Shown: piece after piece, positions 21,280 through 32,310 of the stretch
Layout of the letters: the number at the start of each line of letters is the position of its first letter
Numbering within the stretch: the first letter of the stretch is position 1
Source: Lotus japonicus
Taxonomy: Eukaryota > Streptophyta > Magnoliopsida > Fabales > Fabaceae
Direction of reading: 5' to 3'
NCBI RefSeq assembly: GCF_012489685.1
Contig: NC_080041.1
Coordinates: forward strand, 35,019,780-35,083,779
DNA length: 64,000 nucleotides
Position numbers and translations under genes: made by a program
The notes under the pieces: generated by a model
What the model saw: the letters and a program-made list of their open reading frames with translations, nothing else
The model's database searches: none
Told to the model about the DNA's origin: nothing

Positions 21280-24200
21280 TTAAAGCAGAGTTTTAAAAGA
21301 GTTCAAGCGGTCGGCAAAGGTAGCAATCCTGGCATCGAGATCCTTCTTCACGGCCTGGTCCACCTCCAAATCCTTGATAACCTCTTTTGTCGAGATGATC
21401 AGAGCCTTGGATTCCTTAGTAAGCGCATCTAACTGGGTCTTCACAGCAGGACCTTCCTCGACCAAATCAGCTCGTTTCCTCTCCAACTTGGCAATCTCTC
21501 GACGCAGCTCCTCAAGTTTGATATCGACATCAGAAAGCTCATCTGCGATTAAAACCTTCCTGGCAGTAAGCCTCTTGAAGTCCTCTTTCATCGCTGCAAC
21601 CTGAGCTTTACCAGAAGATACTTTAGCTTCCTTGAGGCTAACAGCTGGACCCACGTCCTTGGCTTGATGAAAAGTGGCTAAGGCATCCATCAAAAAGGAC
21701 TGAAGGTTGGCCAAAGTAGCAGTTTGGCGAGAATCAAGCTGTTGACCAAGCAGGAAGACAATTCCACTGTCGAAGAATCCACTGTCGAAGATGATAGCCT
21801 TCAGTCGATCCATGCTCTCTTCAATCTGCTGAAGATTGGCAATTCCACTGGATTGGGCAGTCTCAGTAGTAACATCAACTTGACGGGGCGGAGAATCCCA
21901 ATCCAAAGTGCCATCGAGAAAGCCATCCAAAGCCGCCAGTGGGTCTTCCTCAAATAAGGTATCAAGCTTCTCACTAGACACATGGGATGAAGAGCCACCC
22001 TTGGCTTGAGGCGAAAGTTGCACAATAGCAGTCGACTTTGGAGGAGGCATGGGGCCAGCGTCCTTGTCAGGAAGAGCTTCTGTTTCACGAACGGGAGAGG
22101 TTGCACTTTGAGTTTCCTACAGAAGAAAACCAGAAAAGTCAGCTTAGGCCTCTTTAGTGGCCCCTTGGGTAAAATAGAATGCACATCCAAGAAGCCACTA
22201 GAACGCGAAAAGTTATAAAGATGGATGATTACTGGTGGGCAGACCCTTTGGAAGGGCTCGAGTTGGTGGAGCTCTTGGAACGATGAGGAGATTTGTGACC
22301 AGATTTGCTCCTAATCTTCCTCCTCCCCTCAGATGTCGAGGTCTTTTTAGCTGAGGATGCAGCTTTAGGAGGCTTCTCGACGCCCCCAGTTTTGGATTTT
22401 GCAGGGTTGGGAGCTGGAGAATTTTCACGGGACAGAAGATTGGAAATGGAATGCTCATGGACATCAGCCTGAGGAAAAGAACAAAACACGACCAGTTTAG
22501 GAAATCACAAATTAAAATGTCACAAGGTACTCTCGAGAATGAGAAACATACCTGAATAGCGGCGTCGCCACCACCTTCTTTGCCATCGCCTTCAGGCTGA
22601 GCATCAGACACCAAGGTAGAAGCCTTGCTAGCTGTAGAAGCACCAGCCCCTTTGGCCTTCTTTTGGCCAACCGAAGCAGCAGGCTTAGCTTTCCATTTTC
22701 GGCTCTGTCGAAGAAAACATTAGTCAAGATTCCAAAGAGGCCAAAAAGAAAAGGTAAAGCTAAAAGGAAAATACCTTAAGTTTGTCATCAAGGCTGACAT
22801 TATCGTCCTCATCATCATCATCATCATCCTCAACCACAACTGGCTTGTCTTTAGAGGAATGGGCCACCGGAGAAATAACTTGAGGAGCTGGCTTAGTAAT
22901 GACTTCAGCTGCAAATAGAAAGGAAAGTTAAGAAGTAAAGCAGCAAAGACAAGGCCAAGTCGAAATATTACCTTGACCAATACGCATGTTCAGCGATATG
23001 TGGTTGAAGTTTTCGACGGGCACATGATACGGAAAGTTCCATAAGTGGTATTTAGTCCAAGTCACTCGCTTTCGAGGAGGAAGAGCTTGATTGGCCAATA
23101 CATTTATATTTACATGGTCAACCCATTTGGGCAAGACCGGTGGAAAGGCCAATGCAAACCTACTCGTAGGCAAAGATGGGAACCTAAAGCCAGTTTTTCG
23201 AATAACAAAAGATAGACCTTCCTCACCAGGAGGAATGACTAACTTGGATTTTTTGGCTTTGGATTCCCATTTTTGCCGTAATACTTGAGCCGCTTTCGCA
23301 ACTGTATCTCAAAGGCGAAGAGTTGGATAATATACCACACCGAAGAACTCTTAAAAGGATCGGATTTCTGCCAGGTGCATACCTTTGGTCTTCTTGATAT
23401 CCTGCTTCTGCAAAAGAAAAGCATCTGTCATGCATTGAAGACAATCGACGAGGGGCTTCAAAATTTGGGTCCAATTCCCAGACCACCAGGTTTTGAAAGC
23501 GTTAGTGGCATAATACGAAGGAACATAGTTGAAAGGGCTCAAGTTGAGAAGCTTCTTGTTATAGAAATGAACTGTCGTGTCGAAAGCAGAAGCCTTTTTG
23601 ACGGTCCCAGGGTATAGGACAAGGCTCTTATCGAACAGGGTGTTGGGCAGAGCCTGGCTAAGCCCAAACTGTCGAGAAACCAATTGAGGATTGTAGCCAC
23701 ACAAAGTATAGTCACTGCTAGCAAAGCCTACAGTTAAAACCCTAGGCGAAAGGATGGTCCTCCAGAGCATAAGATGATGTTCCTTGGGCAACGCAGGATC
23801 ACACACGTTGGGGTAAGAATTTCTCAGCCAGAAAGGGCCACGAACAGCCTTGCTGTAAGGGGAAAAACTGGAACGATAATGCTTCAACTCAAGAAACATG
23901 GTAAAATACTTTCTGAAGTCGGCCTCAAAGCTCGACGCATCATAAGTCGGGGTCAGGGTCTCGAGCCTGTGAGCATCAATCCTGGTGTTAGAAACAGCTG
24001 GGGGATCGTCTTGTGCCGGCAGTAGAGATTCGAAGACTGCGTTCAACCAAAGTTGGAACAACCAGAGAGGTCCAGCCGCATTCAAAGAAACGGTTTTGGC
24101 ATTCCGAATATCCTCGACAGCTTCATTCAGCATCTGATAAAGGTTACCAAGAACAAGCCTAGCCATGGCAAGTTGTCGACCCTCGTGGAGCAAATTGGCT

Positions 24201-25005
24201 AAAGGTAAAAGCTTGGCAGGTATACGCAAAGACTTGGTACAAAAAACATAGGCTGAAAGCCAATACAACAAGAACGCGACATGTTCAGCATCAGATACCT
24301 CATCACTCTCGACATAATGGTCCTTGATAAATCGGCTAAACGAGATGTTATCAGTAGGAATCGAGATGGGTTTAACAGCCGCGGGCACGGAGTGATAATC
24401 ATCACCAATGGGCCATAATCCAGTGATGGCAGCAACATCCAGGAGGGTTGGGGTAATCATGTCAAAGGGAACGTGAAGGCAATTAGTAGACCTCTCCCAA
24501 AAGTAAAGCGCGCTCAATATCATGGCAGGGTTATACGAAATTTGGGATCTCGACAGCTGAATCAAATCGAGAATCCCAACGTTTTTCCAGTGTTGTCTCT
24601 TGTGCTCCTCAACCCTATCTAACCACTTGAGATAGGCTTTGTCATTGGCAGAAGGGTTAGGAGGAGCTGAACGAAAAGCCCGTTTTGGGTCATTAAGGAA
24701 TGGCATGCGGTAAGAAGGTTGGAAAGCCAAAATAAGCTCCTCTCCCCTAACACTAGGGTGAAATGACTCATGTTCTCAGGAAGACTATTGGGCCTATCAT
24801 GCTTCACTACTTTTAAAGAACCCAAAATGGCACGTAAAGTACCATTAACAAAGAAAGGAATGAGTACCTGGGATTTCCAGATAGCTCTCTTCTCTGCTTC
24901 GTTGGGGGGTTCTGGGATTGCCACACGCTTGGATTCATCCAGCTTGAGCTCGGTGGCCAACGGAAGGGTCTGCTCAGGGGTAGTCTGCTCAGGGTTGGAA
25001 GCCAT
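21280..25005 (-). pseudogene. Antisense gene 2 of element B: spliced plant-mobile-domain protein
   Basis: Starts at ATG 25005. Exons deduced on the minus strand: 25005-22972, 22908-22775, 22704-22552, 22468-about 22231, 22116-21280. Introns have GT-AG ends (for example AAG/gtaatatt and ctatttgcag/CTGAAG), and the first is matched in B-prime. Exon 1 holds the PMD (aminotransferase-like plant mobile domain): WLDRVE, ITGLWPIGDDYHS, WLSAYVFCTKSLRIPAKLLPLA. Later exons give an acidic run (EDDDDDDEDDN), Lys/Ser-rich basic stretches and a ~250-residue coiled-coil tail. Damage: a frameshift near 24755, TAA at 23353-23351, TGA at 23311-23309 (CGG in B-prime). PMD proteins MAIN/MAIL1 act in nuclear gene silencing and genome stability in Arabidopsis. 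A role here in evading or steering silencing is inference. Confidence 0.85.
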
Positions 25006-25423
25006 TGAAGAAAATGATGGTTATTCTGAAGAAAGTTGAGGAAGACGAAGGGAGAACTCAGGAAGAAGAAAGCTGCAAGCTTTATGTTGTGAGAAGCAAG
25101 TAAAGCTTGAAAAGGAATATCAATGGAGTATTTATAAGCAGAAATGCAAACGGAACCCAAGCCGCATTATGCCCCAATTTATAAAATTTGGAGTCCAAGT
25201 GATATTTTATTAATTAAATCATGTCATTGCCCAGCTTTTTGACATAGACGAAATCATGGCCCTAAAAAGGCTATAACTGTCAGCTAGTGGAAAGTCATCA
25301 TACGTTATGGCCACTGATTGGACTTGAGGATCGGACGGTCGAGGGGATTGAACGGACGCGATAAAAAACGCTTGGTGTCTTCCAGCTCAGGCAGTCGACA
25401 ACCAACATTTTTGGGGGGACAAC
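25006..25423 (-). promoter_or_regulatory. Promoter of antisense gene 2, then PPT of element B
   Basis: Plus-strand tatttata at 25129-25136 reads TATAAATA on the minus strand, 124 bp upstream of ATG 25005. The spacing is identical in B-prime (47463 to 47339). The plus-strand end of this stretch (ttttggggggacaac, 25409-25423) abuts the 3' LTR and is the likely polypurine-type tract for plus-strand priming. Confidence 0.65.
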
Positions 25424-26232
25424 TGTTGAGCTAAAAATCATTAACACCACGATTCTCGACTGCGGTTGCTCGACAGAAGGGATTATGGTAAAACTGGTGG
25501 CTCATCACGTGGCTTCCCCCAAGGGCAAGTTAGTGAAGGCCACATCTCGACAAACTCAGCAGATGAAGAAACTTCGATAAGCTTAACGGAAGAGGCAGTT
25601 ACCGAGTGATGGGCAATTGCGAGCACGTGCGTGTACCCACGATGCCACGAATGACAACGGTTACCCACGACTCAAGACCACCCACGTGGCAATTAAAATC
25701 ACGTGCTCAGAATCTCCGGTTGAACGTGGGGTAAGGCGCCAAAATTCAAACCCACTAAGCCCATACACATTGAAGAAAAACCGCCAAGAACGTGGAGAAA
25801 AGGAGAACACTATAAATAGAAGAAGCAGCGTCAGGAAAGGGGTTCCCAACTCAAACTCTGAAAAACTCACCAAAAAGCTCTAATGTCCGCATCAATGAGA
25901 CTCAAGGAGCAAGACGTGATGATGGAGGAGTACGTTGCAGAACCAGCATTTTAGTTTTCTTGCATTAAGCTTGTCAATTTCCAGTTCCTTTGTGCAGTTA
26001 CTTGTCGAATTCTACGTCTCTTGTAGTTTTCATGCTATTTTGATTTATTCGACTTCCTTGTAATTGATCCGTGTTTAATAAAATCTAGTGTTTCCTGATT
26101 TGCTTGTTGTTGTCGAAAAACACCTAACCACACACAGTACTTTGGCAAAGCGTTTTCTCAAAAGGGCCCTGAATCTAAACTTTCTTTAGTCGAACTAAGA
26201 GGATATTTGTTTAGCAAAAATCAGTGTAAACA
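25424..26232 (+). repeat. 3' LTR of element B (809 bp)
   Basis: It runs from TGTTGAGC to TGTAAACA. U3 holds four CACGTG G-boxes (25506, 25624, 25683, 25700). A TATAAATA lies at 25811-25818. From about 25840 on (R-U5) it resembles the B-prime LTR closely, while U3 before the TATA box is mostly different. Flank after the LTR: ctagg. Confidence 0.93.
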
Positions 26233-27609
26233 CTAGGCTTGTAAATAATTTTTTTGTTTTAATCCGTCATGTAAAGTAAAGAAGTTTACTGAGAGGGGGT
26301 TAAGCATATAATATAAAATTTGCATGCAGCTTTTTTCATTCATAATATAATATTAGTCTTATAGAGTTTCATCTTTATCTTACTTATTTTTATTAAACAA
26401 TTATGTTTCATTAAGATGGGTAAATCTATGTATTTTATCCTTCTAACACAAGGTTTTCATCGAATTCAAGTATATTATTACTGGAATTTTATTATGATAA
26501 AGGGGCTGAACATCTCATTCTTTCTTTTTCATATTTCTGTCCCTTTTGGTTCAGTTTATTATTATATGAGGCTTATCTTTAGATTAAAGCAGTATAAAAC
26601 TTAAAACCATTGAAAAATATAAAAAGAAATCAAATAAGATCTCGAAAAGTTATCATTCCATATCTCAAAAATCATGAGAGAAGAATCTTATCCAAACTTT
26701 TTATGTACTTCTTTTTCTTTACTTGGTATCAATTACCATTGGTTTGGTATGGTAAGGTCAAGGTACATAGAGAGAACCTCGATTGAGGAGTGACTCACTA
26801 ATTAAATTCGTGCTAAAAAAATTAAACATTCAACAAGTTAGTTCCTTGAAAGAAAAATTCTCAAAAATTGATAACCACGTCAAATGTCTTGTTAAATTAG
26901 TCTCTACATATGTTCACATTAAACGTTAATTAACTAACTTAACCAACATTTGACACTATTTAAAAACTTTTAAATGTATGTTTTTTTCTATGGGTTAACT
27001 TGCTTGATGCCTGATCTTTAGGAAACAAATTTGGTGACTTGTTCGAACCTCAAGTGTTATATCAGGTTGAGGGGGAAGGAATCTTTGCAAATTAAATGTG
27101 AGCAAAATGGCCGGCCATGTTCACTTACAGCTGAAACAAATGCGCACCCACCCTTTAGTGAATAAATGGCAGACAAAGTGCATGTCCTTGCCTTTGTTAT
27201 TCGCTAAACTTTAAATCAGATATCTCAATCAGTACCAAAAACGTATACTACTTGTGTGATCTGGTAGAGCATACGAATCTCTCAACCAACCACCATACCC
27301 TCTCCTTTAATTTCTCTTGTCTTTTCTTTTAAAGAAAATTTACATTTTTCTGTTGCCGGCACTTGAGTTTACAATTTACATACTAATACACTCTAATCAC
27401 AATTTTAAATCATACTCAAAAATGTGTTTTGGACCATTATGGTTCGCCGCCATACTCAACCATAATCAGAGCTGATGTCATCGTCAACCGGCCAACATTG
27501 TATCTCATTAACCGTGATTAGTTCCACTGTTCACTTCCGTAAGTAAAACATTGGGCAAGATTTCTGGATTAGTCATAATTAAACACTTGCGGATTCTCAT
27601 CTTTCACTC
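26233..27609. other. AT-rich spacer between B and B-prime, no gene seen
   Basis: This 1.4-kb stretch is AT-rich with stops in all frames and no domain I recognise. It contains poly-T/poly-A runs and ends with cactc, the left target duplication of B-prime (27605-27609). It is probably older locus sequence into which B-prime inserted; it continues at 48623. Confidence 0.6.
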
Positions 27610-28449
27610 TGTTGGCCCAAAAATATTTGGCCCAAGGCCCAAAACCACATGGGTTTAGTGGAAAATGAAGCCAAGGAAATCAGGAGAAATGACTAAGTTA
27701 TATGGCTGGCAGATGTCGACAAGAATGGCACTGACAACCGTTGCTATTAAAACAGGCAGGCATAGCACGTGCGTTTAGTTTGAAAACGTGCCATAATAAG
27801 AATCAATTGAAGGAGCGGATGCCTCTCCCCACGATGGTCATCCACGTGGCAGGCAAGCGGTTAGGAAGCACCACCCTCCCCCACTACGCATGAAAATTCC
27901 GGTACAAGCAAGAGTTCGTGGGGGGAGGATAGACTCATCCATCGAGAGGAAGAAAACTGCCAAGAACGTGTGAGGCCATGGAGCACTATAAATAGAAGAG
28001 CATTCATTCAGAAAAGGGGTTCCCAACTCAACTCTTAAACTCACTAAAACGTTCACATGTCCGCATCAAAGAGACTCAACGAGCCTAACGTGATCATGGA
28101 GGAGTATGTTGCAGAACCAGCCATTTATGATTCTTGCACTTAAACGTTTTCGAATTTGTTGTCATTCTCTTTGGATTTCCTGTCGATTTTCTGTGTTTGG
28201 TTGATGTAAAGCTTTTCGAATTGTGTACTTTGTTTTTACTTAATGAAATTTACTTCCATGTACTTTTAATTGTTCTTTGTTTCTCGAATCGTTACTTTTA
28301 CCCCTTGACACACGGTTGTCGAGAAGTCTTATTTTGCACACAACGCTTTGGCAAGACGTTTTCCCAAAAGAACCCTTAATTCGCAAAATTCTTAAACCTT
28401 TTCCAGTCGAACTTGGAAGATGTTTGTTTACTAAATATCACTGTAAACA
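27610..28449 (+). repeat. 5' LTR of B-prime (840 bp)
   Basis: TGTTGGCCC...TGTAAACA. It carries G-boxes CACGTG at 27766 and 27843 and a TATAAATAG box at 27987-27995. About 2.6 % hand-counted difference from the 3' LTR. Confidence 0.95.
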
Positions 28450-28452
28450 AAT

Positions 28453-28471
28453 TGGCACGCCCGGTGGGACC
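28453..28471 (+). promoter_or_regulatory. Primer binding site of B-prime
   Basis: TGGCACGCCCGGTGGGACC begins three bases inside the LTR, matching the PBS position of element B. The priming tRNA is not identified. Confidence 0.7.
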
Positions 28472-28566
28472 ATTTTTGTGAAAACTAAGTTTTACATAAG
28501 TGTTTTGTGTGTTGTGTTTCTTACGTATAACTTGCTACTTGTTCCTTGCTTGCGTGAGTAAGTTTT

Positions 28567-28742
28567 ATGCACTTGAGAAGTGGTAGAACTGTAAGTATGG
28601 CGAATAGTCAAGGTAGAACCTCGCCCAGGGATCCAATGTGGTGAATCAGAACAGTCTTGGTGGAAGCAATAGTAACAATGATGAGGAGTTACCTCATGGA
28701 ACGAGTTCTGACATCATGGCGCCACCTCACGGTGTAGCAATG
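28567..28742 (+). pseudogene. B-prime gag, first segment
   Basis: ATG 28567 begins a sequence colinear with B's gag start (MHLRSG...). It loses frame within about 50 bases and is cut at 28742 by a solo LTR insertion. The host copy of the duplicated target is caatg (28738-28742). Confidence 0.75.
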
Positions 28743-30058
28743 TGATGACCCGGGTTTATATGATGTTTTTATGGTTTTTCCTTGTGGGTTTTGAGTCTTT
28801 TTCTTGTGTCTCATGTAGTGTTTCATGCATTCTCATGCATTTTTATCTTTTCTTGAGTCTTTGTTTTGTTTTGGTAATTTTGTAGTTTTATAGGGAGTTT
28901 TCTTGCATTTTAAGTTAAGTTTAGGACTTGCATGATTTTCTTTTGTTTTATGAAGGACCTCTTGTGCTAATGAGCTCTTTGAGCTTCTAGATTCTTCCTT
29001 GACTTGTTGGTTAGGTTTGGAGAGCAGAAACTGAAGGTAATAGAAGGCCAAGAAGCATGGAATTGAAGGAGGACTTAAAGAGGATTGAAAGAGGAGTTAC
29101 AGAAGCCAAAGAGTCTTTTCCAAGCGAGCTGGAGCGCCTAGGCGTTGGCAGGCGTTGGGTAGGCGCCAATTAGCTCCAGAGAGCATGTTTTCAGGATGGA
29201 ATTGGCGCTCAGGCGCTCTGAATTGGCGCCTGAGCGCCCAGAACAGCCCAGACTCGGGAATTTTGCCTATAAATAGGATTTTAGTCATTTTCTTTTGTAA
29301 TATTTTGATACTTTGTAAAATTCAGAGGTAGAGGATCATCTAGGAGAGTGAGAGAGGGCTTCCAAGCTTGTGTTCAAGGTTCTTAGCCAAGCATGGCTCT
29401 TGCCATGCTTGGCTAATCTCTCTTCTTTTACTTTGGATTTCTTGTAAGACTTTTCCTTTTAAGTTATAATCTTAAGTTCTTTCCCACATGTTCTTCTTCT
29501 TTCCTTGAATCCCATATCCATGCTTTATGTTTCAAGTTAGAACATGTGCTAGCTTTATGCTTTTCTATAATAGAACGGAAGTTTGTTATAGATTAGGGAC
29601 TTGTTATGGGATTACCTCTTCTATACTTGCTGCTAGGAATAGAGGAAGGGTTGGGGTTTGTTGGCCTGAACTTTATAATCTTTATGCTTCAAACAAATGT
29701 TTAAGTACGCAAGGAATTGGGCTTATCTTTTGGTTTGAAAGAATTATCTATGCGAGGCATCGATAGGTAGTTGCTTAGGCTATAACATCAAGGAGAGATT
29801 CATGAGAACATGTGCTTAGAATGATGTGCTTGAATTGATTAGTTGAGCAAGAACCCAAAGTAAATCACTCTTCCTTTTCATTCTCTGTTTCATTTCTGAA
29901 TTTATATTTTCTTTTTCCTTATTACTACTTCGTCATATGTTTGCCTCAATAAAACAAACCTTCAAACTCAAAGCTTGAACCGAATCTATTCACTCACAAT
30001 CCCTGTGGTTCGATATTTAAAACCGGGTGGATTCCGTACACTTGCGGATTTACCAACA
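28743..30058 (+). mobile_element. Solo LTR (gypsy Athila/Tat-like, 1316 bp) inside B-prime gag
   Basis: It runs from TGATGACCC to CCAACA and is flanked by caatg on both sides (28738-28742, 30059-30063). The 3' end (CCTGTGGTTCGATATT... CACTTGCGGATT) is the style seen at Athila/Tat LTR ends. No PBS, PPT or coding region is inside, so it is a solo LTR. The copy at 37790-39157 is its relative in the opposite direction. The middle (29126-29245) is unusually rich in GGCGC/GCGCC words. Confidence 0.85.
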
Positions 30059-30977
30059 CAATGTCTGCCGTGGCGGAAATACCTATTTCCACAACGGTCC
30101 AGGCAGTCACGCTGCCGACTGTGACGAGAGGAACAGTCAACGTGGCTCAAACCTCCTTTATGCCTAACTTTCCTCTACCCGCAAGAGATATGCTCTTTGG
30201 CATGCCCACATCGTTGATGCATGGCTTGCAGGGCAATTATTCGACATTCTCTGAGAATGCACCCCCTTTTGGGATGCCCCCATTTGGGGCAAATGGAACA
30301 ATGATGAACTTAGGAAATCGTGTGAGCCCTCCCGGCTTTACCACGGGGCAAAGTTCGCAAATGTACTTGCCCACAGGCATGAACTCAGGGTCACTTCAAG
30401 CTATTAGGCAGCAAGTTGACGATAGCCATCATGAGATGGTTAACATGTTATCTCGACAAATGGAAGAGATTTTCAATCCCCTGATCCAAAACACTAATGC
30501 CAACAACCAACAATTAGCCCATCAAATGGAACGATTGGCCACAATGTTAGGAGCCCAAAACGAAGTTGCACCTCTGCCTGGGATTGAGCCAATCCCGCCA
30601 GTCGCAATCCCTGCTCGTAGGCCTGTACAACCCTACCCAAATGTAGGAGAAAATCCTTTATTCGAAGAAAATGAAGGGGTACAACCAGGACCACAGAACG
30701 GTGAATAGAAATGAGCACGCCGATGGAGTGTTAGAGAGGATTCGACACCAGAACGCTGGGGGGCAACAAAATGTTGCTGCAGTTGTCGAACAGTTGCTAA
30801 ATCAGCACGATTTCAATGTGGGCTTTACGAATATACCGCATTTTGTTTCAGCCTTTACTGAAGAGGTTCTCGAAGCAGCTTCCTCGAGGCTGGAAAGTCC
30901 CGAAGTTCACTAAGTTTTCTGGGGACTTAGGAGAGTCCCCTGTAGAACACGTGGCGAGGTACCAAATTGAGGATGGA
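30059..30977 (+). pseudogene. B-prime gag, middle segment
   Basis: Frame 30061-30708 (MSAVAEIPIS...) and then, after a shift, 30671-30913 are colinear with residues ~60-345 of B's gag. They include the shared RIRHQNAGGQQNVAAVVEQLL stretch. A further shift near 30900 breaks PRGWKVPKFTKFSGD. The segment ends at 30977 (atgga) where a 4-kb solo LTR is inserted. Confidence 0.8.
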
Positions 30978-31450
30978 TGTAACACCCCGATTTCCGGGTG
31001 TCACTTTAGTAACTCAAGAATAAACGTTAAGCGAAAAGCAGGTAATTTTTTTTTCGTTTGTTTCTTTTTATTTTTAAATAAAGTGATAGAAGGTAAAGAC
31101 ATAAACCCAGCAAACTAAAACTAACCGATGTACATCATATAAACATGTACAGCCTTAGCTGCACTCCAACGTCACGCGGACTCGCAGTGACTCCCAAGCA
31201 GTGTGCCCGCAGGCAAATATTTACAGATCCAGAAACGTGAGTGAGAAAGTTATAATTACAATCCTCTAGAAGAAAGTCGGCCTCAAAATGGCCTAAGCAA
31301 AGACCCCTACAGTCCGACTAACTCTCTGTGATCCTCCAGAAAGAGAACCACACAAAAAGCCATGCGTCGGGAACCTACCCTGTCCCAAAACAAACGAATC
31401 AGAGCTCTACACAAAATATGGTGCCCACCTAATCTACCCTCCAGTACCGC

Positions 31451-32146
31451 TCACATATCCTCCTCCTCCTCCTCGTCGCTTGGTGAGTAGCTGTCGACGT
31501 CGGTGTCGGAGTCAGAGTCCGGGTCCACCGTGATCATCTCAGTATCCAAGTCCACAACCTCCTTCCTGACTGTCATGCGAACAACCCTAGTCGAGCCCAT
31601 CTCAACGTCTACCTCCTCAGATAGGACCTCCTCCTCCACCACACGTAACAAGGGTCCCACGCAGTAGCCTCGTGATGGAGTCGGTGGGAAACGGCGAGAG
31701 GCAGATGGAACAACAGGCTCCCTCTTCGGCTCCACGAGCCTCGAGGACGACGCAATGTCGGTAGGATCGACAGCAGTAGCAGGAAGTGGCGCGACAGGTG
31801 CATCAATATCAGCCTTGATCTCGGATGGGTCCTCCTCGTCCGATGAAGATGAAGGTGGTGAAGGTTGTCTCCGGCCAGTGCCCGGTCCACAACGAACTGA
31901 AGGCGGCAAGTTGAAGCTCAGCTCCATGCGCCGTAGAACTCCCTTCGTCAGACGTCCTCGCTCGCCAGTACGGTCCTCCATGACCCTTCCCCGATATGTC
32001 GCCCGATGATCCACAGGATCTATCACCCAAGCGGTGGGGGCATGTCGGTCAACCAGCTCAAACCTGATCCCCCCCGAGGGAGAGACCATCGAAAACCAAT
32101 CCGCCATCGACATCTGGCAGCAAGCCGACCGCCCAAACACAAACAT
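31451..32146 (-). CDS. ORF inside the chromovirus LTR (231 codons, unknown function)
   Basis: The ORF runs in the LTR's own sense direction and stops about 470 bp before the LTR 3' end. The N-terminal ~80 residues look globular (MADWFSMVSPSGGIRFELVD; TAWVIDPVDHRATYRGRVME). A Ser/Pro-rich middle follows, then a C-terminus ending in a dense Asp/Glu tail (DSDSDTDVDSYSPSDEEEEEDM). No transmembrane segment or known domain recognised. A degraded relative of its 5' part lies at about 11925-11990, and the LTR at 60907-63903 has no open frame here. It could be a chance ORF, but length, sense orientation and protein-like composition argue for a captured or leader-encoded gene. Confidence 0.45.
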   Translation of the reverse strand: MFVFGRSACCQMSMADWFSMVSPSGGIRFELVDRHAPTAWVIDPVDHRATYRGRVMEDRTGERGRLTKGVLRRMELSFNLPPSVRCGPGTGRRQPSPPSSSSDEEDPSEIKADIDAPVAPLPATAVDPTDIASSSRLVEPKREPVVPSASRRFPPTPSRGYCVGPLLRVVEEEVLSEEVDVEMGSTRVVRMTVRKEVVDLDTEMITVDPDSDSDTDVDSYSPSDEEEEEDM

Positions 32147-32240
32147 GAAACCAAAGCCAAGGCGCTAGGGTCAACTCACAGAATAGAGTACATATACAAT
32201 CAGCATGCGATAAGGGGTGTAAATATATATGTGTGAAAGG

Positions 32241-32244
<4 letters not shown>

Positions 32245-32308
<64 letters not shown>
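32245..32308. repeat. (AT)n microsatellite
   Basis: About 32 perfect AT dinucleotide units inside the chromovirus solo LTR. Long perfect AT runs are prone to length change and assembly error. Confidence 0.97.

Positions 32309-32310
<2 letters not shown>

Larger units (their letters stand above)
12568..26232 (+). mobile_element. Gypsy element B (Tat-lineage Ty3/gypsy with antisense genes), 5' truncated
   Basis: Order on the plus strand: remnant of 5' LTR, PBS, gag, protease, RT, gypsy RNase H, a second (archaeal-type) RNase H, integrase. Then come two genes on the minus strand, a PPT and a complete 809-bp 3' LTR. A dual RNase H and extra ORFs between pol and the 3' LTR are known marks of the Tat lineage. 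The sense frames are broken by several stops and indels. The missing half of the 5' LTR was displaced by the chromovirus insertion at 12567. The right flank is ctagg; the left flank is not in the window. Confidence 0.92.

Noticed and set aside
23351..23383. A 32-nt intron with AAG/gtatgc donor in the PMD gene
   Set aside because: Too short for a plant intron, and the frame continues through it with one in-frame TAA; a nonsense mutation is simpler.
28743..30058. Short ORFs such as 29527-29766 as genes
   Set aside because: They lie inside a solo LTR and have no domain or conservation in the reverse copy.
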